Shown here one piece after another: positions 1 to 10,032 of a stretch of DNA of 64,000 nt. This DNA comes from Salana multivorans. GTDB taxonomy: Bacteria; Actinomycetota; Actinomycetes; Actinomycetales; Beutenbergiaceae. The notes under the pieces are model-generated. The model was not told the DNA's origin. It ran no database searches and saw only the letters and a program-made list of their open reading frames with translations. Each line of letters opens with the position of its first letter. Positions within the stretch are counted from its first letter, which is position 1. Location: NCBI RefSeq assembly GCF_003751805.1, contig NZ_RKHQ01000001.1, positions 558,001 to 622,000 on the forward strand. The letters run 5' to 3'. Position numbers and translations under genes: made by a program.

Positions 1-1575
1 GCCGTAGAGCAGGATGCCCGGGCCGTCGACCCCGTCCTCCTCGAGGCTCAGCCCGTCGAGCGCGTGCCGGACCGCCAGCAGGTTCTCCCGCGAGTGGTGG
101 CCCATGAGGTCGAACCGGAACCCGTCGACGCGGTAGGCGCGCGCCCAGTGGACCACCGCGTCGACCATCCAGCGCTGCGCCATCGCCCGCTCGGTCGCGA
201 CGTTGGGGCAGCAGGTCGAGGTCTCGACCTCCCCGGTCGGCGACAGCCGGGCGTAGTAGCCCGGCACGACCCGGCACAGCACGGACGTCGGGTCCTGCCC
301 GCAGGAGTGCGTGTGGTTGTAGACCTGGTCGAGCACGACGGCCAGCCCCGTCGCGTGCAGCGCGCCGACCATCTCCCGGACCTCCGCCACGCGCGCCGCG
401 CCGTGCGGGTCCACCGCGTAGCTGCCCTCGGGCGCGAAGACGTGGAACGGGTCGTAGCCCCAGTTGAACGTGCGGGCGATCGCGTTGGCCTCGCCGACCA
501 GGAGCTGCTGCTCCTCACCCGCGCGGTCCAGACCCGCGAGCACGGCGGGATCGGCGACGGCCTGCGCCGCCGGCCACCGGCTGCGGTCCTCCTCGATGGT
601 CGCGATGTCGAAGACGGGCAGCAGGTGGACGGTGGTGACGCCGGCCTCCGCGAGCGCGCGCAGGTGCCGCGTGCCCGGGATGTCGCGCGTGAACGCGCGG
701 TACGTCCCCCGCTCGGCCGGGTCGAGGCCGTCGGCGTCGCGGGACAGGTCCCGCACGTGCAGCTCGGTGACGAGGTGGTCGACCGACCGCGCCGGCCGCG
801 GTGCCGGGGTCCGTCGCCAGGTCTCGGGCGCCAGGTCCGGGTCGGCGAGGTCGACGACGACGCCGGCCGTCGATCCGGTCGTGAGCGCGAACGAGTACGG
901 GTCGGTCACGTGGTTGACCTCGACGCGACCGGTCGACGGCGCGTACACCTCGACGAGCCACCGGTACGCGGCGCCGACGACGAGCCCGGCAGCGCCGGCG
1001 TCGCCGCCCCCGCTGCCGCCGACGGCCCAGACTCCGGTCGCCTCGTCCCGCGCGGCGGGCAGCACCGCCCCCGGGCGCACCGTCCCGTGCTCCGGCTCGA
1101 CCACCTCGAGCAGCTCCAGCCCGACGTCGAACGCCGTCGGCGCCCACAGCCGCGCGGTCACCGCGCCGTCCGCCGCCACCGTGGCGCCCAGCGGCGCCGA
1201 GGTGACCGCCTCGGGGTAGAGCGCGTCGAGCAGCTCGCCGAGCTGGACACCGGTCACCCGGCGCGCACCGGCGTCGCCGGTCGCCGCCGCACCGGTCGCC
1301 CCGTCGTGATCGACGACGACGACACGTCCGCGCACCGCCTCCCGGGCCCGGTCGGCGCTCATCGGCGCGGACCAGGCGACCCAGCCGGCCTCGCGCAGGT
1401 AGCGCGGCACCTGAGCGTCGCGCGCGGTGTCCCGGGTCAGCTCGACCGGCCCGACGGCGGCGGGCAGCAGCGCGGCCCGTTCCGGCCAGGACGACGGCAG
1501 GGCCAGCAGGTCCGGCCGCAGCCAGTGCGCGAGGAGGTCGGCTGGGCGGTCGGACGCGTGCGGCCGGTCGGGCAA
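1..1575 (-). CDS. Intracellular pullulanase-type glycoside hydrolase (GH13_14), C-terminus beyond window
   Basis: Debranching enzyme expected to hydrolyse alpha-1,6 links in glycogen, pullulan or limit dextrins. The 525 visible codons stay open to base 1, so the 3' part is missing. There is no signal peptide, so it probably acts in the cytoplasm. A CBM48-like region (about residues 130-240) precedes a GH13 barrel with the pullulanase signature NWGYDP near residue 370, region I DQVYNH, and region II DGFRFDLMGHH with nucleophile D489. The window ends one codon before the expected acid/base Glu. I chose a TTG start at 1575, because the GAAGGAG sequence lies 5 nt upstream of it; an in-frame GTG at 1581 abuts that site directly. 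It is a paralogue of the pullulanase half of the next gene, downstream on the same strand, but lacks its X25 modules. Family is clear; the exact start is not. Confidence 0.93.
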   Translation of the reverse strand, partial: MPDRPHASDRPADLLAHWLRPDLLALPSSWPERAALLPAAVGPVELTRDTARDAQVPRYLREAGWVAWSAPMSADRAREAVRGRVVVVDHDGATGAAATGDAGARRVTGVQLGELLDALYPEAVTSAPLGATVAADGAVTARLWAPTAFDVGLELLEVVEPEHGTVRPGAVLPAARDEATGVWAVGGSGGGDAGAAGLVVGAAYRWLVEVYAPSTGRVEVNHVTDPYSFALTTGSTAGVVVDLADPDLAPETWRRTPAPRPARSVDHLVTELHVRDLSRDADGLDPAERGTYRAFTRDIPGTRHLRALAEAGVTTVHLLPVFDIATIEEDRSRWPAAQAVADPAVLAGLDRAGEEQQLLVGEANAIARTFNWGYDPFHVFAPEGSYAVDPHGAARVAEVREMVGALHATGLAVVLDQVYNHTHSCGQDPTSVLCRVVPGYYARLSPTGEVETSTCCPNVATERAMAQRWMVDAVVHWARAYRVDGFRFDLMGHHSRENLLAVRHALDGLSLEEDGVDGPGILLYG

Positions 1576-1615
1576 GGTCACTCCTTCGTCGAGGCCCGGG
1601 CTCGGGCCGTCGGCA

Positions 1616-1658
1616 GCACGCACCGCCGGGCGGGACGGACCCGCCCGGCGGTGCGTGC
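1616..1658 (-). terminator. Strong hairpin after amylopullulanase gene
   Basis: Perfect 18-bp inverted repeat (arms 1616-1633 and 1641-1658, 7-nt loop) between the stop of the large amylopullulanase and the start of the next pullulanase. It has no T-run, as is common in high-GC actinobacteria. It probably separates the two pullulanase transcripts. Confidence 0.75.
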
Positions 1659-1692
1659 CGTGCTGGTGCGCCGGGGTGTCCGGCGCCCCGGA

Positions 1693-4600
1693 TCAGCCCA
1701 GGGCGCGACGCCGCCGGACGAGCAGGGCACCGGCCCCGAGGAGCAGCGCGGCCACCCCGAGCAGCCCGAGCGTGACGCCGGTCGTCGGGATGCCGCCCGG
1801 TCCGCCCGGAGCACCGGGCGCCGCCGTGCCGCCGCCGGTCGACCCGGTCGACCCACCCGTCGGGGCGGTCGAGCCGTCCGTCGGACCGCCGGTCGGGCCC
1901 GAGGACCCGTCGGTCGGACCGCCGGTCGGGCCGGATGACCCGTCCGTCGGCGGTGTCGACGGCTCGCTCGGCGTCGGCGACGGCTCGGTCTCGTCGGCCT
2001 CGACGAGGACGAGGTAGGAGCGGGCGGGCACGACGACCGAGCCGTCGGCCTCGTCCCACTCGACGTCCGCGACCACGGGGTCGGAGCCGTCGGCCTGCGC
2101 CGGCGTCAGCACGAACGGCCGGCCGACGAGCTCCGGGAAGGTCCGCGTGACCGCCTCGGGGCTGGCGTTGATGAGCACGAGCGCGGCGTCGAGCGTGTCG
2201 GACGCGCTCTCGCCGATCGTGTCGTCGACGAGCATGGCCAGCGTGCCCGGTGCCTCGTCGGGGCCGCTGCCGGGGAAGGAGACCTTCTCCTCGATCAGCT
2301 CGGCGCTGCCGAGGGTGAGCAGGTCGACCTCGCTCCGAACGCGCAGCAGGTCTTGCGCCTGGCCGTCGGCCGCCGCGATGGCGGCGGCGTCCGGGGCGAG
2401 GCTCGCGTCGCTCAGGTACGGCGTCATCCGCGCCCACGCCGACTCGTTGTCCCAGGCCGGCGGCAGTCCGGAGCCGAACGTGGTCTCCGCGCCGGTCCAG
2501 TCGATCCGGTTGAACCAGTCACCGGAGTCGTAGGAGTTGCGATCCAGCGACTTGCTCCGCAGCAGCTCGGTGCCCGCGTGCCAGAACGACGGCGACTGAC
2601 CGAGCGTGACCGTGGCGAGCTGCACCGTGTTCATCCGCACCCGGTCGGTCATCGACGTGTCCTGCGGCAGCTTGAGCGCCGCGATGTCGTAGAGCGTCTG
2701 GTTGTCGTGCGCGTCGACGTAGTTGACGCTCTCCTCCGGCGAGTCGGCGTAGCCGGCCGGCGCCCCGTTGTAGTCGATCTGGTCGCCGCGCAGCTCCGTT
2801 CCGTCGCTCGTGAGCAGCACGTAGTCGCGCAGGTTCCCGGCCATCCCGAGCTTCACCAGGTCGGTCAGGTGGCCGAGCGCCGCATCGTCGGTCCGGTTCT
2901 TCCCGTTCGGGTCGGTCGCCAGCCCGGTGCCGAAGCCCTGGTCGAAGAGCGAGTCCCCGTCGAGCGGGCCGCCGCCGTGCACCGCGTCGCGGAGCCGGTC
3001 GTTGAACGAGCCGATCCCGGTCCCGCCGAGCTGCCCCTGGGTCGCCTGCTCGAACAGGGCGTTGTTCGCGACCTCACCGAAGTTCCAGCCCTCCCCGTAG
3101 AGGTAGATCCGGGAGCCGTCGACCCCGTCGTCGGCGAGCGTCAGCTCGTCGAGCGCGTCGCGGATCGCCAGCATGTTCTCCCGGGAGTGGTGGCCCATGA
3201 GGTCGAACCGGAAGCCGTCGACCTTGTAGTCGCGCGCCCACATGACGATGGAGTCGACCATGAGCTTCTCGGCGACCTCGTGCTCCGTCGCGATGTTCTG
3301 GCAGCACGTGGAGGTCTGGACCGAGCCCCCGGCGTCGAGCCGGTGGTAGTAGCCGGGGACGACGCGGTCGAGCACCGACTTCTCGGCCTGCCCGGACGCG
3401 GCGGTGTGGTTGTACACCTGGTCGAGCACGACCTCGAGCCCGATCGAGTGCAGCGCACCGACCATCTCGCGGAACTCGGTCACGCGGGCCGCCCCGTCGG
3501 GGTCGCTCGCGTAGGAGCCCTCGGGCGCCAGGTAGTGCCACGGGTCGTAGCCCCAGTTGTACCCGTCGGTGCCGCGCTGCGCGCCGACGCACGCCTGCTG
3601 CTGCGTCCCGGCCGGGTCGGCCGCGCTCAGCGCCGCCAGGTCGCAGTCCGGCGTCGTCTGGGCGTCCCGGTCCTCCTCGATGGAGGCGATGTCGAACGTC
3701 GGGAGCAGGTGCACCGTGGTGAGCCCGGCCTCGGCCAGCTCGGTCAGGTGCGTCATGCCCGCGGAGTCCTCGTGGGTGAACGCCTTGTAGGTACCGCGCT
3801 CGTCCGCCGGGACGCTCGCGTCGCCGATCGAGAAGTCGCGGACGTGCAGCTCCCAGATCGCGCGGCTCGCCGCGTTGGCGACCGGGTCGGCCGTCTCCTC
3901 GACCCACTCGGCCGGCTGGGTCGCCGGGTCGGACAGGTCGACGGCGACGCTGGCGAGGGAGTTGAGCGTCAGCGCGTGGGAGTAGGGGTCGGTGACGGTG
4001 TTCGTCTCGATCCGACCCGTCGTCGGCGCGTAGACGGTGACGACCCACCGGTAGGTGTCACCGCCGGCCAGGGTCCCGTCCGGCACGGACCACACGCCCG
4101 TCACGGGGTCGAGGGATGCCGGCACGTCGTCCGACGGCTCCCCGCCGCCCGCACCGAGCTGCAGCTCGACCGACTGGGCGGTCGGTGCCCACAGCCGGGC
4201 GCTGGCCGTCCCGCCGGCCGCCAGCGCCCGCCCCGCGGCGGGCACGCCGCGACCGGGCGCCGCGTCCGGCACCGGGCGACCGGCGTCGTCCGCGAAGACG
4301 ACACCGAGCTCGACGTCGCGCACCGCGGCGGCGTACAGGTCGTCGAGCACACCCGGGACCTGGACGCCGGTCGCCGCCGTGAGGGCGCCGTCGGCGCTCT
4401 GGGACACCCACACCTGCTCGGTCAGCAGCTCCCGGACGGCGTCGCGGTCGACGTCGTCGGGCAGGGCGAGGCCCTGGTAGCCGGCGAGCGCCGGGAACCG
4501 CTCGGTGACCTCGGCGGGCAGGTCGACCGGCGTCAGGTCGATGCTCGACCCGCCCGTCACCGCCCCGTCCGCGACGGCCAGGGTGGCGTCGGCGGAGTGG

Positions 4601-7600
4601 TGCAGCGACCAGCTCGCACCGGAGGCGACGCCGAGCGTCCGCGGCCAGGCGAGGAGGTCCTCGCCGACCCAGTGCGCACGCAGCTCGCCCGTACCCGGCA
4701 GCGGCGGGTCCTCGACCGTGATCGTGAGCAGGTGCCTCGCGATCTCGTAGGAGAAGGCGACGACCTTGCCGCCGGTGGCGGAGAACCGGTAGTTCGATCC
4801 GTCGCGAACCCCGTCGACGCCGTAGTTCTCGTCCCAGGACAGGCCGTGGGCCACCTTGACCTCGTAGGCACCCGTCGGGATGCCGGTCGTCGAGAACGTG
4901 TAGATGCCGTCCCCGTCGTCGTCCTGCAGCCAGGCGCACATCGAGGCCGGCTGCCAGTCGCCGGGGCAGCCCAGCTCGGACTGGAAGTCACCGGCGAGCG
5001 TGATGATCGGGCCGGACGAGGTGTTGCTGAACCGGTTGGTCACCGGGTCGAAGTAGAACGTGATCGGGCCGCCGGCGTGCGTGTAGGTGACGTTCGGACC
5101 GTCCTTGACGCCCCCGGCGCCGAAGTTGAGGTCCCAGCTCCCGTCGATCGCGACCTTGTACTCGTAGTCGCCGGCCGGCAGGTCGAACGTGCCCGACCAG
5201 ATCCCGTCCGGACGCAGCGTCAGCTGGGCCTGCGTGCAGCCGGGCTGCCAGTCGGCGCTGCACCCCATCTCGGAGTTGTGGCTGCCGGGGACGCTCACGG
5301 CGTCGTAGGTCGACGGACCCGGCTCCTCGGGCTCGGTGGTCGTGACACCGACCCGGACGGAGCCGTAGCTCGAGGCGGCCGACACGTTCCCGGCCGCGTC
5401 GAGGGAGACCGCGCGGTACTCCACCAGCGTCCCGTCGGCGAGGCCCGCGGTGTCGTGGAAGACGCGCGGCTTCGTCGTCTCGGCGGTCCCGAGCTGAGTC
5501 CACTCGTCGTCGCCGACGACGCGCCAGGCGAACGAGGTCTCGCGCCAGTGGTCGTCCGCCGACGCGGACACGGGGACGAGGCCGTCGATCGAGGCACCGG
5601 GCGCCGGGGTGGAGACCGTGACTCCCGCGGCCGCCGCCGGGGCGGTCACGGTGCCGTCGGCCCGGAGCACGACGGCCGAGCGGGCCGGGACGGTCACGCT
5701 CGCGACCGCGTCGGTGCCCGTGACAACACCGGTGACGCTCCCGTCCAGCGGGTAGAGCGGCGCGAACGTCGCGTCCGCCGTCAGCGTCGGCACGTCGACC
5801 GTGCGCGCGGCGGCCGCGTTGTTCGCGACGACGAGGTACTCGACCTTCTCGTCGCGGTCGACGCGGGAGAAGGCGTAGACGCCGCTGGAGTCGACGAGCC
5901 GCTCGATCTGGGCGCCGTCGCTCAGCGCCGGGTGCTGTGCACGCAGGGCCGCGACGTCCGCGATCGTCCGGTACAGCGGGGCGGACGTGTCGAACCGGTC
6001 GACCGAGCCGGCCGTGACCCCCGTGACGAGGGGCTGGTTCGCGTACTCGGCCACCTGCGTCGCGAACATGTCCTGCCGGGCGTCCTTGTCGCCGCCGGTG
6101 CCGGCGAAGCCCTGCTCGTCGCCGTAGTAGACGACGGGCTGGCCGCGCGTGAGGAACATGAGCTCGTGCGCCAGCTCGCTGCGCTCGAGCGGGTTGTCCG
6201 TGGTGCGCAGGAAGTAGCCGACGCGGCCCATGTCGTGGTTGCCGAGGAAGGACGGGAGCGCGGACGCCGACGTGGTCGGCGTCGTGTAGTAGTCGTCTCC
6301 GGCGAACAGCGCGGACAGCGAGCTAGGCAGGCCGCCGCTCGCGAAGGTGAGGGCCTGCTGCTGGAAGTAGAAGTCGAGCACCGAGTCCATCTGCGTGCGA
6401 CGGACGTACGGGCTGAGCTTGACCGGGTCGGCGTCGTAGACCTCGCCGAACATGAAGAAGTCGGGGTTGCCGACGGCGGTGGCGTGCTGGGAGACGGCTG
6501 CGGTGAACGCCTGCCAGAACTCGAAGTTCACGTGCTTGACGGTGTCGATGCGGAAGCCGTCGATGCCGAGGTCGACCCACGCGTCGTAGACGTCGATGAA
6601 GCCGTCGACGACCGTCGGGTGCTCCGTGAACAGGTCGTCCAGGCCGCTGAAGTCGCCGTAGGTGACGGACTCGCCCTCCCAGGTCGAGTCGCCCCGGTTG
6701 TGGTACAGCGTCGGGTCGTTGAGCCACGCGGGGACGCGCAGGTCGGCGTCCGCCGGGTCGATCACCGGCGTGTAGGGGAACGACGTCGCGGCGTCGAGCT
6801 CGGGGAAGGTGTCCGTCCCGGCGTAGTCGGCCGGGTCGAACGGGTTGCCGTTCGCGTCGCGGTAGGGCGACGACGCCTGCGGCACGTAGCCGTACTGGCC
6901 CTCCTGGTAGGAGATGACGTCGGCCGTGTGGTTGGTGATGATGTCGAAGTAGACCTTGATGTCGCGGTCGTGCGCGGCGTCGATGAAGTCCGCGAGCTCG
7001 TCGTTCGTGCCGAGGTGCGGGTCGATCTGGGTGAAGTCCGTGACCCAGTAGCCGTGGTACCCGGCCGAGGCGTCGGCGCCCGTGCCCTGGACCGGGCGGT
7101 TCTTGAACGACGGCGTGAGCCAGATGGCGGTGGTGCCGAGGCCCTCGATGTAGTCGAGCCTGTCACGCAGACCGGCGATGTCGCCGCCGTGGTAGAAGCC
7201 CTTGTCCGTCGGGTCGAGGCCGGTGACGAGACGGTCGTCGGAGTCCTCGCCGCCACGGTCGTTGGTGGTGTCGCCGTTCGCGAACCGGTCCGTCATGACG
7301 AAGTAGAAGACCTCGTCGCCCCCCGCCTGCCGGACGGGGTCCGCCACGAGGGCGGAGTCGGCGTCGCTCACATCGCCGGCCAGGTCGAGGGGCACGAGGC
7401 CCGTGCGCTTGGTGGTGGCGTCGAAGGTGAACCGCAGGCGGGTCTCCCCCGCGAGCACGAGCGGCGTGTTGCCCGAGCCGCCCTCGCGGCCGTAGGACTC
7501 CTCCCACGCGTGGTCGTAGGTCACCTTGTACTCGTAGCTGCCCGCCGGGAGCGTGAACTCGGCGGCGTAGACGCCGTCGGTCCCGGTCGGCGCGAGGTCG

Positions 7601-7872
7601 GTCGCGGTGCACTCCGGCTGCCAGTCACCGGCGCAGCCGAGCTCGGACTGCAGGCTGCCGACGAGGGTGAGGGGCCGCGGGGCTGCCGCCGCCGGCGCGA
7701 CCGGCGTCGCGGCGAGAGCCGCGCCGAGACCGGTCGCGGCGAGGGCGAGAGCGGCGAGCGCGGCAGCCGGGCGACGGCTCTGCCGCCTCGTGCTGACGCC
7801 GCGCGAAGAACTGTGCTGAGACACGGGACGATCCGTTCGTCGGCTGCGGGGGTTCCGCGGTGACGCCTGCAC
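1693..7872 (-). CDS. Secreted, cell-wall-anchored bifunctional amylopullulanase
   Basis: A 2059-residue starch/pullulan-degrading enzyme carrying two catalytic GH13 barrels. Order: Tat/Sec-like signal region (arginines, then hydrophobic core, cleavage after ..APAAAA near 64); X25-like module (about 66-160); alpha-amylase barrel with D443, E477 and D547 (motifs GFRIDTVKH, FGEVYD, LGNHD); FN3-like domain (about 745-850); two more X25-like modules (about 856-1060, sharing the SELGC-DWQP pattern); pullulanase N-domain and CBM48; second barrel with YNWGYDPWH at 1438, D1557, E1594 and D1723; DUF3372-like C-domain; a PTDGSSGPTGG repeat linker. The tail has IPTTG at 2028-2032, a hydrophobic helix and RRRR, a sortase sorting signal with Ile in place of Leu. 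Start is GTG 7872; an in-frame GTG at 7824 would give a more normal signal-peptide length. Likely releases maltodextrins at the cell surface for import. Confidence 0.95.
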   Translation of the reverse strand: MQASPRNPRSRRTDRPVSQHSSSRGVSTRRQSRRPAAALAALALAATGLGAALAATPVAPAAAAPRPLTLVGSLQSELGCAGDWQPECTATDLAPTGTDGVYAAEFTLPAGSYEYKVTYDHAWEESYGREGGSGNTPLVLAGETRLRFTFDATTKRTGLVPLDLAGDVSDADSALVADPVRQAGGDEVFYFVMTDRFANGDTTNDRGGEDSDDRLVTGLDPTDKGFYHGGDIAGLRDRLDYIEGLGTTAIWLTPSFKNRPVQGTGADASAGYHGYWVTDFTQIDPHLGTNDELADFIDAAHDRDIKVYFDIITNHTADVISYQEGQYGYVPQASSPYRDANGNPFDPADYAGTDTFPELDAATSFPYTPVIDPADADLRVPAWLNDPTLYHNRGDSTWEGESVTYGDFSGLDDLFTEHPTVVDGFIDVYDAWVDLGIDGFRIDTVKHVNFEFWQAFTAAVSQHATAVGNPDFFMFGEVYDADPVKLSPYVRRTQMDSVLDFYFQQQALTFASGGLPSSLSALFAGDDYYTTPTTSASALPSFLGNHDMGRVGYFLRTTDNPLERSELAHELMFLTRGQPVVYYGDEQGFAGTGGDKDARQDMFATQVAEYANQPLVTGVTAGSVDRFDTSAPLYRTIADVAALRAQHPALSDGAQIERLVDSSGVYAFSRVDRDEKVEYLVVANNAAAARTVDVPTLTADATFAPLYPLDGSVTGVVTGTDAVASVTVPARSAVVLRADGTVTAPAAAAGVTVSTPAPGASIDGLVPVSASADDHWRETSFAWRVVGDDEWTQLGTAETTKPRVFHDTAGLADGTLVEYRAVSLDAAGNVSAASSYGSVRVGVTTTEPEEPGPSTYDAVSVPGSHNSEMGCSADWQPGCTQAQLTLRPDGIWSGTFDLPAGDYEYKVAIDGSWDLNFGAGGVKDGPNVTYTHAGGPITFYFDPVTNRFSNTSSGPIITLAGDFQSELGCPGDWQPASMCAWLQDDDGDGIYTFSTTGIPTGAYEVKVAHGLSWDENYGVDGVRDGSNYRFSATGGKVVAFSYEIARHLLTITVEDPPLPGTGELRAHWVGEDLLAWPRTLGVASGASWSLHHSADATLAVADGAVTGGSSIDLTPVDLPAEVTERFPALAGYQGLALPDDVDRDAVRELLTEQVWVSQSADGALTAATGVQVPGVLDDLYAAAVRDVELGVVFADDAGRPVPDAAPGRGVPAAGRALAAGGTASARLWAPTAQSVELQLGAGGGEPSDDVPASLDPVTGVWSVPDGTLAGGDTYRWVVTVYAPTTGRIETNTVTDPYSHALTLNSLASVAVDLSDPATQPAEWVEETADPVANAASRAIWELHVRDFSIGDASVPADERGTYKAFTHEDSAGMTHLTELAEAGLTTVHLLPTFDIASIEEDRDAQTTPDCDLAALSAADPAGTQQQACVGAQRGTDGYNWGYDPWHYLAPEGSYASDPDGAARVTEFREMVGALHSIGLEVVLDQVYNHTAASGQAEKSVLDRVVPGYYHRLDAGGSVQTSTCCQNIATEHEVAEKLMVDSIVMWARDYKVDGFRFDLMGHHSRENMLAIRDALDELTLADDGVDGSRIYLYGEGWNFGEVANNALFEQATQGQLGGTGIGSFNDRLRDAVHGGGPLDGDSLFDQGFGTGLATDPNGKNRTDDAALGHLTDLVKLGMAGNLRDYVLLTSDGTELRGDQIDYNGAPAGYADSPEESVNYVDAHDNQTLYDIAALKLPQDTSMTDRVRMNTVQLATVTLGQSPSFWHAGTELLRSKSLDRNSYDSGDWFNRIDWTGAETTFGSGLPPAWDNESAWARMTPYLSDASLAPDAAAIAAADGQAQDLLRVRSEVDLLTLGSAELIEEKVSFPGSGPDEAPGTLAMLVDDTIGESASDTLDAALVLINASPEAVTRTFPELVGRPFVLTPAQADGSDPVVADVEWDEADGSVVVPARSYLVLVEADETEPSPTPSEPSTPPTDGSSGPTGGPTDGSSGPTGGPTDGSTAPTGGSTGSTGGGTAAPGAPGGPGGIPTTGVTLGLLGVAALLLGAGALLVRRRRALG

Positions 7873-7910
7873 TGGCGCCCCGCGAGGTCACCATCGTCCC
7901 AAGGCATGGG

Positions 7911-8036
7911 ACGTTGCGCAAGACTTGCAGCGAAGTTGCATCAACGTGAGGACGATTAGCGCTGATTTGTGACTGCGGGAGTGTGAAGGGGGTCACAGCG
8001 TCGGCGTGTCGAGGGGGGCGTGTTGCAACGATTGCG
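7911..8036. promoter_or_regulatory. Cluster of TTGCA-type repeats upstream of amylopullulanase (candidate LacI/MalR operators)
   Basis: Upstream of the amylopullulanase start, TTGCG/TTGCA half-sites recur: CGTTGCGCA at 7912, CTTGCAGCGAAGTTGCA at 7924-7940 (two direct TTGCA sites) and GTTGCAACGATTGCG at 8022-8036. Maltose regulators of the LacI family in actinobacteria bind TTGCA-containing repeats, so starch- or maltose-responsive control is plausible. The rest of the 7873-8133 gap holds no supported gene. Promoter hexamers were not assigned. Confidence 0.45.
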
Positions 8037-8133
8037 GGCGCGAGTTGCGGCGGGCGGCCGAGCGCCGCGTCGGAGCGGCGCAGACGGGGGGCGGCGGAGC
8101 AGCGGAGCGTGCGCGACGCGTCGGGAAAAGCCG

Positions 8134-8173
8134 AGCGGCGGGCGGCCCACCCGAGGGTGGACCGCCCGCCGCT
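8134..8173 (-). terminator. Terminator of groEL
   Basis: 19-bp stem with one G-T pair and a 2-3 nt loop, starting 36 bases after the groEL stop codon on the minus strand. The stem is extremely GC-rich, with no T-run. Confidence 0.75.
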
Positions 8174-8208
8174 GCGGTGATGCGGAAGGCTGAGCGCCTA
8201 GGCCTCGA

Positions 8209-9976
<1,768 letters not shown>

Positions 9977-9984
9977 CTGAGATT

Positions 9985-10011
9985 TTGGCACTCTCGCACC
10001 GAGAGTGCAAG
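9985..10011 (-). promoter_or_regulatory. CIRCE operator 2 (HrcA site)
   Basis: Arms TTGGCACTC and GAGTGCAAG around a 9-base spacer, with the core GCACTC-N9-GAGTGC perfect. It is only 8 bases from the first CIRCE. Tandem CIRCE elements are common before actinobacterial groE genes. Confidence 0.92.
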
Positions 10012-10032
10012 CAGCGCTCCCCCGTCGACCGG

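Noticed and set aside
2353-7863. Plus-strand open frame of over 1800 codons opposite the amylopullulanase
   Set aside because: Arg/Val/Asp-rich antisense shadow of a GC3-biased gene; no family features or ribosome site.
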